Assembly: GCA_949987705.1 (NCBI GenBank) | Contig: OX465281.1 | Span: forward strand, 242,627,143 to 242,691,142 | Length of the DNA: 64,000 nt | From: Thereva unica | Taxonomy: Eukaryota > Arthropoda > Insecta > Diptera > Therevidae | Reading direction: 5' to 3' | In this document: positions 1-11,865 of the stretch, one piece after another | How positions within the stretch are numbered: position 1 is the first letter of the stretch | Layout of the letters: each line of letters begins with the position of its first letter | Translations under genes and position numbers: made by a program | The notes under the pieces: model-generated | Seen by the model: the letters and a program-made list of their open reading frames with translations, nothing else | What the model was told of the DNA's origin: nothing | Databases searched by the model: none

Positions 1-183
1 TACCGAGTTCCTCGAAATAAATTGCAGTTCCATTATCCAGTGGGTTAATTTGGTGTTGCTGGTGTTGTATGGCGCCGACTTGAGTGACCATTAATACTAA
101 CAAGGACCTAGAATAATCAGAAATTGTAGCCTGAGGGAATATTTATGGAGCTTACATACTAAAAGAACGAAGAAGATAAAAAC

Positions 184-3100
184 TTAATAATAGGGTTTCA
201 GTAAATTGTTGTGCACTACTTTTTCCTTCCGTCCTACTTTTATTGTAGTAGTTTCTGGCGAATTAACTCTTGTGACCTCGAATGGTCCTTCATAGAGAGA
301 GGTGAGTTTCTTGTTTTTCTGATGTTTATTTTCTAACAAGACTCTGTCCCCAACGTGTAAACTTATTGGTCGAGAAGTGCGGTCATAATAAACTTTAGAT
401 TTTTCTTTCGCAGCAATCTGGTTCTTACGAATGATATCATGGCTGTTTTGCAAGCGAAATTTTAGGTCGGTTACGTAATCCGTATAGTTATACAGGGGCT
501 CAGGAAGTCTCGTGATGGCTGAAGGGATTGTAGGATTTATTCCAAATAATGCTTCAAAGGGCGAATATTGAGTAGAGTTGTGGGGGGTTGTGTTGTGTAC
601 AAAGGTTGCAAAATCGAGCCACAAGTCCCAATTTAATGGATCCTTATCCACGTAGTTCCTTAAGTATTCTCCTAAAGCTCGATGTGAGCGTTCCAATGAT
701 CCATTACTTTGGGGATGATAGGGCGTAGTCTGAATTTTTTTAATCTTCAGGAGTTTACATGTTCTGGAGAATAGATCGCTCAGGAAATTCGTCCCTTGAT
801 CCGTTAATAGATACTGAGGGGTGCCGAAAATGCAGATGATTCTTCTTACGAAATAATCGGCTACTGTAGCCGCCTCTTGATTGGGAATAGGGATGGCTAG
901 CATAAACTTTGTTAAATCATCTTGAAACGTAAGAATAAATCTGTTTTGTAATTCCGAGACCGGCAGAGGTCCCACTATGTCAAGAGCTATGCGCTCAAAA
1001 GGCTGTTTAGCCGTGGTTGTGATCTTCATCGGCATTTTAGTTTTCACCGTAATCTTATTCTTACGACATAGTTCGCAGGCAGCTATATATCGTTTAATAT
1101 CCTTGAACATATTTTTCCACTTACATTTTTGTTTCAATCTACGGTATGTTTTTACGACACCTTGGTGTCCTCCAGTAGGGCTTTCATGGGACTCTCGAAG
1201 AATTGCGGCGATTTCGTGTGGATCATTTAATGTGATAACTTCACTCCTTTTGTCAGTGTCTGTGTTATGAATGCGCTGAGGTGATTGGTGATGGGCAGCT
1301 TGAGATCTAGTAGTGACGTTTATCTGCGCGGAGGGTAGTCGAGATAACGCATCTGCGTTTGTGTTGAGTGAGCCTGATTTATGAATTACGTCAAAGTCGT
1401 ACTCTTCTAATTTAATACGCCACCTCATTATTCTCGAGGTAGGGTCTTTTAAGTTGAAGATCCACCGTAGGGGCTTGTGGTCCGTAACCACAGTGAACCT
1501 CCTACCATAAAGGTATGGTCTGAAATGAGTCACTGCCCAAACCACAGCAAGAGCCTCTTTCTCGATCGTAGAGTAATTTTTCTCGGCTTGGTTTAACATT
1601 CTGCTAGCGAAACAAATCGGTAAATCGATTTCGGCATCGTGATTTCTTTGTGATAGTACGCCGCCTATGGCTGTGTTACTCGCATCCGTGGTAACGAAAA
1701 ATTTCTTTTTAAAATTGGGATATTGTAGCACTGGGAATTCCGTTATGGATTTCTTTAAACTGCTAAAGGGTTCGTCGCAATGTGCGTCCCAGTAGAAAGG
1801 AACGTCCTTCTTTAATAATTTGTTAATAGGGTTGGAAATTTTGGAAAAATTTGGAATAAATTTTCGGTAGTAACCTACTAGTCCCAAAAATGATTTAACT
1901 TGCTTTTTATCTACGGGTGGTGAGATTGAACATATAGCGGATACTTTAGCGGGATCTGGTTTAATACCTTGATCGGTAATGACATGCCCGAGATACGCCA
2001 CTTCACGGCACAAAAATTTGCATTTACTAGGTTGCAACTTTAAATTATAATCCTTTAACCGTTGTAGAACTTCAATCAACTTATTATTATGATCCATCAG
2101 ATTCTTACCGTATATCACAATATCGTCTAAATAGACGAAGCACTTTATTCCGCTGAGACCAGTCAACACTTGATTCATAAGTCGCTGGAACGTGGGTGGT
2201 GCATTGCGTAGTCCAAATGGCATTCTGTTAAACTCGTAATGACCATGCGAGTCACTAAAAGCGGTTTTTTGCTTGTCAGACTCTGTTACGGCTATCTGAT
2301 GAAAGCCATTTGCCAAATCGAGGGTACTGAAGTATCTCGATTCTCCGAGTTGGTTTAGTATATCTTCAATGTTAGGAATAGGGAAGACATCTGCTAACGT
2401 AACCTCATTGAGTTTACGGAAATCGACGACTACTCGCCACCTTTTATTTCCGTTTGCGTCGACTTTCTTTGGTACGACCAAAAGGGGCGAGTTCCAGGGG
2501 CTGCTGCTATGTCGTATTATTCCGTCGTCTAGCATTTGATCAACTTGTTTCTTAATTTGAGCTTTTTGGGAGTGCGGGAGCCTGTAGGGTTTTGTATTTA
2601 CAGGCATTTGATCGGATTTAGTGTTTATGGAATGAGTAACAGCATTCGTTTGGGTAAGTTTATCTCCATCGAGATAGAATACAGAATTATACTCCCTACA
2701 AATTTCTATAATGGAGTTGCGTTCCTCCAGGCTCAGGTGTTCGAGATCTAGTTGAGAGCAAAGATCGTTCAGACGCTTATCTACACGGTCGTTTACTTGA
2801 AGATATCTTAAGGGAAAGACGTCGTAGTTTATCAAACTTTCCATAGGTATAACGGCGGGATCGGATATCTCTACTTCTGATTCCGATGCATTTAAGATCG
2901 AGACGTTTATGGTTCCGTGATTTGGAGTAACAATTGCTCCTGCAGAGTACACTTGGGGAAAAATTTCGGATGCTAAGCATAATATATCTCCATGTTCTGT
3001 TATTGGACCTAATTTAATCGTTCTCTCTGTTCGAGGCGGTATTTTGATTGGCTTTGCTTTAGTAGTAAATTTGATTGATTCTCTTACGCTTTTGATGAAT

Positions 3101-3890
3101 ACAACGAACCGTTCATAATTGATGTGAGCTTTATTATTGACGAAGAATTCGTGCCCTAAGAGCCCATCTTGAGCTATAGGAAAATCGTCTGGAACAATAT
3201 GAAATTTATGGATAATATTTTTTAGCCTAGGAGTTTGAAGTTTTAACATACACGTTCCCCTTGTAATAATGGGTTCCGGAGTTATCCCGTAGAGATGACT
3301 GATTTGATCGTTAATGTCTACGTTATGATTCATTAGAACTTTGTTTTTAAGGATGCTGACGGTTGAGCCAGTGTCAAGCAGGAATGTGGAAATTCCACGG
3401 AGCTCAGGGACATTAAATTTTATTTCGCTTAAGAAGGATTTATTATCCTTTAAATTGAGGATAATTTCTTGGTGAGGCGTAGAATTCTGAGCTTTAGTCT
3501 TATTAGATTTTGTAAGAGATTGAGAAGAGGATACTGCATTTTCATTAAGGTTTATAGCGAATTCGGGATCGTCTTTTGGGGCTTTAGTAAACAGCTCTAT
3601 GGGTATGTTTGTGTTATAGCTGGGAGAATTAGAAAGGCTTTGATTCGAATTAGATAGAGTTGTTGATTTATAAGCATGGGCTTCACGTGAGACCACTGGG
3701 GTAGACACCGCGGGAGGCTCAAAGTTCTCTAATATAGGAATTGAAGATGAGGTTTCTAACAGGCTTCGTTCAGGGTAAGATTTGTTATCGTGATCAGCAT
3801 TTTGGTTGTCAATATATTTTAGATTTTGGCACTTTGGTGTGAAGAAGTTGCTCCGGTCGAAGTGCCGTTTGGACTCAGAGCTGTCTCGTT
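184..3890 (-). CDS. pol: Ty3/gypsy retrotransposon Pol polyprotein (protease, RT, RNase H, integrase)
   Basis: Uninterrupted polyprotein of more than 1,170 residues ending in TAA at 184-186. Domains in order: aspartic protease with LLDTGSTVSIL (about residue 110 counted from position 3708), reverse transcriptase with catalytic FVYLDD (about 520), RNase H beginning TTDAS (about 675), integrase HHCC zinc region (about 850-900), the D,D35E core (DIVGPL, LLTDQGTNF, NGSLERSH) and a C-terminal GPF-type motif (YEGPFEV). This order is the Ty3/gypsy one. I see no ATG start. The frame is open upstream through the gag stop and lies -1 relative to gag, so I place entry at the candidate slippery site at 3888-3894. 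No env frame follows in the 183 bases left of the stop. The intact frame suggests a young copy. The protein would copy the element RNA in virus-like particles and integrate the cDNA. Confidence 0.93.
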
Positions 3891-4889
3891 TCCCGAGGAT
3901 GCATCCGCGCGAGGATTATAGGGATTCCCTTCTTGTTTAACACGTCTTTGATTATTAAAAGCTCGTTTACGGCATTCATGGATCTCATGACCTAGATTTT
4001 TACAATACTTGCAGATCTTACTAGGAATTTGAGACTGTATTTTATTAATTGAATTTCTAAAATTAGGAGTTACGAATTGAGCAATAGGCTTTTGCCTCTG
4101 ACGACAATTACTTATATCATGTCCTTCTCGTTTACAATAACGACAGTAAGTATTTGATTTGAAAGAATAATTAGAACCTTTCCCAGAAGGCTTGCTATCG
4201 GTTTCCAGAAGTCTTTCTTCTTCTAATGCAAAGTCTATCGCTTGTCGTAGGGATTCATGCTTGCTTGCTTTTACAATTAACTTTAGAGGGTGTAGTAATC
4301 CTTGTTTAAAATTGTTTATAACCATGGTTTCATTTAGAGATCTGATAGCGACACTGCCAGCGTCAGTCTTTTCTTTTGTGCAGGTTATATTCAGCTCGTC
4401 TAACAAATTTTCGATTTTTTCGGAATATTCAAGAACTGTCTCTCTTGGCTTTTGTCGGAGATTGAACAATTCTGCTTGAATGATTTGGGCAGATCGTGAA
4501 CGGGAGAATTGGGTGTTTAATGCTTTTTCAAGCTCTTCATAAGTTTGATATTGGTTGTACCTTAGGATAATATTATAAGCTCTACCTGTTAGTTTAGATT
4601 TAACGAGGTCTAGGAGATCGTTCTTATCTTGCTGGGATACAGCTCTACTATATTGAATTCTAATTAACTGTAAGAAACGGTGCAAAAGATCAGGCGTCCC
4701 ATCGAATTCAGGGATTAATTTTATCGCATTTGAGAGATTAAAGGTAGTCATTTTCGAAGGAGATGGACTGTCTTTATATTCGTCAATATCTTCTTCTTCT
4801 TCAAGAATTTTGGTGGTGGACGGTATGAAACGTTTAATCTTTTTACCACTGCGAAGGCTTATTGCGACTTCGAAAGCCTTTTCAGACAT
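3819..4889 (-). CDS. gag: Ty3/gypsy retrotransposon Gag with two zinc knuckles
   Basis: Open frame of 356 codons starting at ATG (4887-4889) and ending in TAA (3819-3821). The middle resembles a retrotransposon capsid (LIPEFDGTPD, then a helical region containing LFNLRQKPRETVLEYSEKI). The C-terminal part has two CCHC zinc knuckles, CRYCKREGHDISNC and CKYCKNLGHEIHEC, expected to bind element RNA. The start is the first ATG after the long leader. Gag lies directly upstream of pol, and the pol frame overlaps its last 70 or so bases in the -1 frame. The frame is intact. Its role is to form the particle in which reverse transcription occurs. The family assignment rests on the adjacent pol. Confidence 0.9.
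   Translation of the reverse strand: MSEKAFEVAISLRSGKKIKRFIPSTTKILEEEEDIDEYKDSPSPSKMTTFNLSNAIKLIPEFDGTPDLLHRFLQLIRIQYSRAVSQQDKNDLLDLVKSKLTGRAYNIILRYNQYQTYEELEKALNTQFSRSRSAQIIQAELFNLRQKPRETVLEYSEKIENLLDELNITCTKEKTDAGSVAIRSLNETMVINNFKQGLLHPLKLIVKASKHESLRQAIDFALEEERLLETDSKPSGKGSNYSFKSNTYCRYCKREGHDISNCRQRQKPIAQFVTPNFRNSINKIQSQIPSKICKYCKNLGHEIHECRKRAFNNQRRVKQEGNPYNPRADASSGNETALSPNGTSTGATSSHQSAKI
3888..3894 (-). promoter_or_regulatory. Candidate -1 ribosomal frameshift site between gag and pol
   Basis: On the minus strand the bases read GGGAAAC, phased in the gag frame as G GGA AAC, which fits the X XXY YYZ slippery rule. From this point the pol frame is free of stops to the end of pol, and gag terminates about 70 bases later. 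A possible downstream hairpin (GCTC with GAGC around a CGG/CCG inner stem) lies about 10 bases on. Frameshifting is inferred from phase and known heptamer behaviour. Confidence 0.6.
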
Positions 4890-5586
4890 CAGATGTCAAC
4901 ACCGAACCTTTACATATATTACTGTTTTATTTGAAAAAAAGGTAAGAAATTTTTTTTTTTTAAACCTCGACTTTGCAACACTTTCCGGGAAACACTTGAA
5001 AAAAAAACAATTTTTTTTTTTTTATTGTTGAAACAGGGGAATTCGTTTAACTTTAAATTTCTTTCTGCTCTCTATATTTAGGATATTTATTTTTATTTAA
5101 TTAAAAAAAATATTTTTAAAGGTAATTTATTATTAATAGCAATTTTTTTGTTTTAAATATGTCACTTTTCATTGAAAAGGGGAAAAAAATAGGAGGACAT
5201 CACTTCGATCTATTTAATTATTTTTAATTACAACTGCTTACCTACACTCTTCTTTTAATCAAAAAAAACTTTTTTTTTTATTTAGTACTAAAATTGTTAA
5301 GCAAAATCACGTTCTAAAGTTACTAAAATCAAATTATTATTTTTACTTAAAATATTCCAACGATATACGGAAGGTTTGTCGCTTACAGTGCTTCCATACT
5401 GGACTGGTGGTTACGTTCCTGGGATGACGTTAGGATGAAGATGTAAAGATGGCTATTTTTCTCTGTTGTCGTTGATTATTTTTCTCTGTTGACGTCAATA
5501 ATTTTTATTTCTGTTGACGACGATTATTTTTCTCTGTTTTTCAGAGTTTTGCCGCCACACACACTAGATCGGATATACAAATTGGA

Positions 5587-5775
5587 CACTTTTCGGGTAT
5601 ATAAATTCCGACACTTTTTAGATTTCGAGTGTATAAATTCCGACAATTTTTTAGACTTTTTCGGGTTTCCGACAATTTTTGGGTATATAAATTCCGACAA
5701 TTTTTTAGACTTTTTCGGGTTTCCGACAATTTTTGGGTACATAAATTCCGACAATTTTTGGGTATACAAATTCAT
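5587..5775 (-). repeat. 54-bp tandem repeat in the gypsy 5' leader
   Basis: Between primer site and gag the sequence repeats a unit built on ttccgacaattttt, ttagactttttcggg and gggtatataaattcc. The string ttagactttttcggg recurs at 5651 and 5705, a period of 54 bases, with partial units on both sides. Short open frames across it are low-complexity by-products. Its position in the untranslated leader is clear; a packaging or promoter function would be speculation. Confidence 0.8.
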
Positions 5776-5778
5776 GTA

Positions 5779-5795
5779 TCCCACTTCTGACACCA
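5779..5795 (-). promoter_or_regulatory. tRNA-Leu primer binding site of the gypsy element
   Basis: The plus strand reads tcccacttctgacacca, identical to the 3' end of a eukaryotic tRNA-Leu plus CCA as I recall it, so the minus strand is complementary to that tRNA over 17 bases. It lies five bases inside the proposed LTR end and upstream of gag, where a minus-strand DNA primer site belongs. Confidence 0.85.
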
Positions 5796-5800
5796 ATTTT

Positions 5801-6190
5801 TGTTGCGTCTGAGTCGACCGCTGTTAATTAATCCAAAGAAAACAATATCTCACAAATAAAACGCGCAACTATTCAACAAACAATTTATTTGAAGCTTCCT
5901 TTGTTAGCGTTGTACATCGACTGGTTTAGCAGATTGTTCATTGGAGCTCTCGCCCCGTATTTTGAATTCGTTTATGCGGACTCAGCAATGCACGTGTTTA
6001 AGAAATGTGTATGGATAAGATCGGATATGGCTGAATTTGCTAATCTTGCATTTTCCGTTTGATAATATGATCGTGAATTTGACAATTAGCGTTTTCGAAT
6101 TTATAACTGAGAAGTTTATGGCGTGCATTCCTGAGGCCGGATAAAGGATCTCAAATTACATGCATGTTGCTAAAAATTTATTTCACAACA
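5801..6190 (-). repeat. 5' LTR of the gypsy element
   Basis: A 390-bp segment with TG...CA ends (minus strand begins TGTTGTGAAA and ends GACGCAACA) lies next to the primer site. In sense orientation it has a TATAAA (6100-6105) and downstream an AATAAA (5884-5889), consistent with promoter and poly(A) signals. The outer end falls exactly where a LINE endonuclease reading frame is broken. The partner LTR is outside the window, so target duplication and LTR divergence cannot be measured. Confidence 0.78.
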
Positions 6191-6662
6191 CAGTTCAAAA
6201 ATGTAGGCAGTTCATTCAAGATATGTAAATCCAGTGATACAAGGAATTGCTTAAGTGCAGTCGAACGATTATTGGCTTTCAAAAGGTTAACATTAAAATC
6301 GCCAGCAAAAATTATGTTTTCGTAGCGCAGAGAAAGCCTTGCAATAAGGTTGGCAAGTTCAGTACCAATCTCAGTGTTAAAACTATTGGGCGGACAGTAT
6401 ACACTGACTACAACACATTTGTCACCGGCAGATGTTAATTCTACCGCAAGAAATTCAAGTTGCGAGCCACACGATTTGCCCACCACTTTTGAGGAGAGCA
6501 ATGATGCACAATATATGGCGACACCCCACCAGTACGACCTGTGCGATCATTACGATGCATAGATATAATAATGCAGTTGCTCGACCTTTGGCAGGCGAGT
6601 AGCAGATGATAGTAAAAAAAAAAAACATTTTTAAGCGCTGGATTGCCTGCTAACAATCTCAA
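6191..6662 (-). pseudogene. LINE endonuclease N-terminal fragment broken by the gypsy insertion
   Basis: Minus-strand translation shows the start of an apurinic-type LINE endonuclease: NDRTGRTGGV in one frame, then CVVVSVYCPPNSFN and the catalytic-region motif FAGDFNVNLL in another. The frame change near 6450-6500 and loss of the remainder show decay. The coding homology stops at 6190, the outer edge of the gypsy LTR, so the rest of the LINE should lie beyond the far LTR outside this window. The motifs fit Jockey/CR1-group LINEs; the exact clade is unsure. Confidence 0.65.
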
Positions 6663-9600
6663 TTTCGGGGCTTCGGAGAGAGGTTTCTGGCTCCCATCTT
6701 GTTTCTAGGTGTGGGAGCTCAGAAGAGTGTCACATAATGCCTTTTAATGACCATATCTAGCTCAGTTCTGTATCGCTCTACTAGCCTTGAGTGCAATATC
6801 ACTGAGAGCTAGACTAGAGATCTTATGGAGGTTGGACTATGAAAATTCCGATGCTCATTGTCTGGCACACTTTTAGGGTCGTCAGTACCTACGCTTGAAC
6901 GATGCTAGGGTGCGCGAGAAGGTCCTGGGACGGTGAACTGTTTCTGGTCTCTAGATAGATCTTTGCACGACACGCCCTGTTGTGTTTTGGAACCGTCGGT
7001 GATCATCCATAGATCAAACTTCGTTAGAATGTCTCCGTTGCCGGCATAGAAGTCGAAGTCTTTGGTGCGTCGAAGATATAACTAGAACGTAAATCTATCA
7101 GAAAGTAGTTTGTGGTTGAGGCTACCATATCCTCGAGTAGTAAGTCTGAACTGTTATTATGACCGTAGGGTTTTGAGGTGTAGGCTCCATATGCTCTCAG
7201 TCTAAGGAAACTACTCGTGGGTCGATGTTAAGGTGAAATTCGGGAAAGAGTATGCACAAGAACATAGATCATACTTGGACCAGTCGTAGGGATCAGTCTT
7301 AACGAAGAAAAATTTGATTTTGGATAGAAGTTTTCTTGTTCGTTTGGTTTTTCTCCAACTAAGCATCTCATTTTTTTAAGAAGTATAGTACTATTTGGCA
7401 AAGTATCTATCTAGCCTAATTTTTTATCATCTTAGGTATTTTTTTTCAAGCAATAACGTCTTGGCAGTCTCCCACAAACTCTCTTGTTTACATCTCGTCT
7501 TAGTTCCGTACTTTCGCTTCGAATCTGCAAGATAAACTCCTGGGCGTATTATGCCAATTTCGTTTCAAATTTTGGCTGCCAGCTTATACTACGTATCAGG
7601 AAGTGAAAACGCTGCATCAACAATATTTATCTCCAGAAGCGTATCCTTAATTTCCTTCATTTCCCTTCTCCTCAAACACATACAAAACTAAACTGCGCAC
7701 TGAACAACAGACAAAAAAATATTATTGGAATACTGCTCTGTGCTACTATCTACGGAATGGTTGGTGTTCCTCCACCAAACAATTTCTTAAAGGATAAATC
7801 TCATCCGGGATAAAAACTAGAGGCAACAGCCTGCGGCAAACGAAACAGCATCCTGTGTCCTGAATCCTGGTGGAGATAAGAAAAAATCAGGTTTAAATTC
7901 AATTTCTGGACAATTCCTGTTGAAATCTGCAGATTTTCGCCGCAACCAGTCCGAAATGGTGGTGATACTGGGACTCGAAATGGGAAAAAATTTGAAAACC
8001 AGATTACATAAAATACAAACAAATATCCGCGGTCTTCCTTTCAAGGATTAAGAAATTGGCTGTTGCCACAAGTTCTTACACAAGAATCCTTACAACTTTC
8101 TTTCCTCATCGATGAAAAAGTTTTTCCTCATTTCCTTTTTTCATAATTTTTTTGCTTCACGTTTTTTTTTTCATCATAAAATCGAAGGAAAAATTCATAA
8201 CAGCAGCAGAAGCGAAATCAATATTGGCGCTAAATTATTCCCTCGAGAGCGGTAGACGGTGGTGGTTTCTTATTATTATTTTTTTTTTTGAGCTCTTTAA
8301 AGAGTTCCCGCCATCGTCCTTAATAGTTTACGAAAGCTCCTTAAAACGTCCTTCTATCTGATTTTTTGCTGGTGCGCACATAAAAATAAAGTTATGAAAA
8401 AATAGCCACGAGGAGACTCTCGTGAAGCAACCGAGAGCAACTTAATATTGACTTATCAAACTTCGAGATCCACTTTCCACCTGCACTTTATATTGGCAAG
8501 CGATAAAAGTTTATCAGGTACAATTTGAAGTTTCCATTCATCTGAAACATGATGAACTTTCCCGTGGCGGCGGGGCGATTGTAGTATTTCTAAACTCGAC
8601 CCCGAAGATGGGTTTCCATTAAACCGACCCCATCCATCTACGACCAACCCAAAATCGCCGAAGGTGTGGGTGGCTTTATTTTTTAAGCTTGCTTTATTCT
8701 CGTGTGAAATCTTGAAGCAAATTCATGCAGCCATGAAGTGGCCGGCATAGACGTGGTCCTTGCAATTTGGGTTGCATTCACTTTCATTAATTCGAAGTGA
8801 TAACATTGTTTGCACCCTGGACATGTCCTTTAGTTTACTGGCTAATACCGGAGCTTGTGCTATCTCGGTGTAGATGTCACGTACAGTCCCATTAATTAAT
8901 GGCTTTCTCTGCTTGTGATTCTAGTGGAAATGACCATTTGCTACCCTCGATCTGGCCATGGCTAACAGGAAGTTAAGGACATTCAGTGCTGAATGCGGAC
9001 TGGACACGACAGCTATTAGAAGGCGCTGCTCCAGGGGTATGGTAACTTGGTCTTGGAGAACTCGTCGGGACTGTGAATTTGAAAACTGGAACTTTAGCAG
9101 TTTGGTTGCTATTGACATATGGAACGAATTTAAGAGTACATTCAGCAAGGACTAATTATGGGAAATATTCATTAAATGTGAGTGGGTAAAGGATGAGCTG
9201 TGAGCTTCAACAAAAGCATATAAAGGAGACTTTATCTAATCACACAATTTAGACAATATTACTGCTCGACATAAGCTGAAGTAGAGTAACCATTCTACAC
9301 CATTGATCTACATCCTATCGTACTTTCTATGAGACAGATTTGGGGCACCCTTTAAAATTCCGTTATTTGTTGTCGCAAAAGCCACAAAGGTGTATCGTAA
9401 GTAGTAAACTTAATTCGAAATATAGATGGACGATAGAGGAAGTTAATAGGAGGAGTAATCTGAAGGAAAAGGCTATGAACGTTGCCTTTTACTTCTGGAT
9501 TGTTGTACGACTTCGGTAATATGTACTGACTATGGAAGGTTGTTTCACAATCGACTTGTTCTATTCATGAATGAAACTGCGTGTACCGTATGTACGAGAC

Positions 9601-9999
9601 GGAGTCCTGTAAGTTGCGAGAATGAGTCAAACGAGAGAAGTGGTGAAGGTGGCGACAGGAGATTTTTGATTACTGTCGGCGCTGTTATATTAACGATAAA
9701 ATTGGAGATGGAATTGCATGGCTTAAAAATCAGGTCTGCTTGAGATAAAATAACAACACTTCGTTTTGGAAGTGTACAATTCAATAAAATTGTTGCTGTC
9801 CCAGTCAACAATGCATTCAACGTCGTTACTGATTTGACTCAACCGAAGATCAATAGAAAAGGAATGGCCTGGCACAGCGGTAGGTAGCCCAAATGCCTTG
9901 GCGTGCCACAAAACAGATAATTAAAACTACTGCTCATTAAGAGTGCCATCAAAACTATTGAACATTAATGACTACCGGAGCTTTGGAAGCTAAAGACCC
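6663..9999. other. Unannotated AT-rich stretch
   Basis: I see no recognisable protein domain, RNA gene or terminal repeat. Short open frames around 7801-8044, 8456-8647, 8921-9155 and 9540-9820 match nothing I know, occur on both strands, and lack convincing splice or codon signals. It may be intergenic or intronic. Confidence 0.4.
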
Positions 10000-10462
10000 C
10001 CATTCTCATACAGGCCGCCGGCAGGCCATGGCCTTTCAGTCCAGGACGGCAGGTAAGGCCGGATGAAGGCCACACTTTAAGGTCCCCATTCAAATACGGG
10101 CTGTGGCCTTTCGAATAGGTTGGCAAGCACGGCCTGATAAATGCCATGCATTACTCAGTCTGACTAACCGATAAGGATTTGAGGCATCCGTATGGCAGAC
10201 CTTGGATTGCAAATGACCTCATGATACACATACAGACGAAGATGGAAATGTAGCGTAGCAGTTTGTTAATTCAAATGCGACAAATAGAAGTTCAGATCTT
10301 CAGGCGCGGACTGACGGGAAATACCCACAGACATAAAGATTTTTGTCAGTTTTCCTAGACTGCAGGTCCAATCCAGTTGGCAGCCTTTGAGTGAGCCTTA
10401 TACTTGGCCTCAGGATGAATAACCCACAGGTCACGGCCTGCCGGCGGCCTGTATATGAATGG
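10000..10462. mobile_element. Inverted-repeat (foldback/MITE-like) element
   Basis: The left end reads cattctcatacaggccgccg followed by gcaggcc; the right end (10433-10462) is its near-perfect inverse, ggcctgccggcggcctgt then atatgaatgg. The arms match over about 30 bases. A degenerate third copy of the terminal motif (cattcaaatacgggctgtggcc) lies inside near 10080. No transposase frame is present and I could not identify a clear target duplication, so superfamily is undetermined. Confidence 0.6.
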
Positions 10463-11865
10463 CGTTTATATGTATATTCATAATTTGAATTGTCTTCGTG
10501 CCATCATAGATCTTCTCCCACCTAGTAACACGCTTGCCATAGGTTGTCGACCGCTTGTCTGGCATATGTGATCAGCAAAACTGTTAACAGAGTTGAACTG
10601 TGGAGTGATTGTAGGTCATTAATATATATTAGAATAAGTACTATCTTAATTGAACAGACACAAAAAACTCTCAATCCAGTAGTACAAAGTCAGTAATAAT
10701 AGCTTGAATTGAATTGCCATAACAGGATGCTATAATTAGGCAAAAGTTTTGTGTTTTGGAGATATCTAGACAAACAAACCAGAGACAGCAAATCGATGCA
10801 TGCTTTGGTTAAGGTGCTCAATTGAGCACACAAGCAAGCCTTTTCGTCTAGCGTTTCGTTGGATTTTAGATAGAGACAGAGAAGACTCCAGAGAAGTATG
10901 ACAAAGGGAATAGCTGGGCAGAACTCTGAAAATTTGCAGTCAACACAAGCTAAGTTTAGCTAATACTGGCAAAACACAAATTTGTCTTCAACCCCCCCAG
11001 GTTGGGTGGACTGGGCTGAAAACCCTGGGATGGTTCTTTACCAACCTCGGATTCCTACACAAAAACCAAAAATTTTGACGGATAAATGAAGACAGTACCT
11101 CGGGCTCAAGAGTAGGGCTGGCTTGCTGGAGGGGTCGTGGAAGGTTGTGACTCCGGATGAACCACCTTAAATTTTTGCACCACTACTTACCTGGACGCTC
11201 TCATTAGAGCTGATGCCATGTACTCATATAATCGAGGAGGGTACCTCAAAAAGAAAGTTCTGCTTAGCACATCACCCTACAAATAAAATATCACAGAACG
11301 ACTCAAACATTCACCCCTTCCACTCAAAAACGCAATCATTCTCGAAACACTTATTTAATTCATTAATTATTCTTACAATATTAGACACACAACAACGCAA
11401 AAATATCAAAAATTATTATATTCATTAACTTAGGCAAGAATATGGGTTAGGTGATATTAGTGTAATTAAGGATTTGAAAAAAAAAACCCGCCCTGGTACC
11501 AAGACGTTCTTTCTTTTTTTACAGTTACACAATTAAAACCCACAAACTTAACATAACATTGACACTAAGAACAAATAATGGTTTGAAAGCAACAATCAAA
11601 TATTATTCAAATATTATTCCACCTTTAGGTGGATTTCGAATAATCGCAAAAACCGACCCTCATCTTCAAAGGTTTCTTGAGACACATGCGCCGGAGCGCA
11701 CAGTCTAAAATGGCTCTTAGGTTCATCTGTAGCACGACCCAATGACCATTTCTACACGAGGGGCCATGGTTCTGGAAGCACGAACCTTTTTGGGCAAGGG
11801 AGGCATGGGGACAAGCAAAAGTCTCAAAAGCTTGTAACTTATGACTGGTCAAAATTTAGGATGGG
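10463..11865. other. Mostly unannotated; possible RTE leader remnant near 10985-11210
   Basis: No gene is visible. The stretch at 10985-11210 (ggttgggtggactgggctga, ctggaggggtcgtgg, ccactacttacctg) loosely resembles 34480-34560 (cggaggggtcgtgg, ccacttacctg) and may be an untranslated LINE leader. The rest is AT-rich and featureless to me. Confidence 0.3.

Noticed and set aside
3706..3708. GTG codon as the start of pol
   Set aside because: Eukaryotic pol would not start at GTG here. The frame is open upstream into gag and a phased slippery site is present.
5595..5775. CRISPR-like array
   Set aside because: The 54-bp units are contiguous tandem repeats without unique spacers, inside a retrotransposon.
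5489..5812. Repetitive 90-107-residue proteins on both strands
   Set aside because: They arise from the 54-bp tandem repeat in an untranslated leader and appear on both strands.
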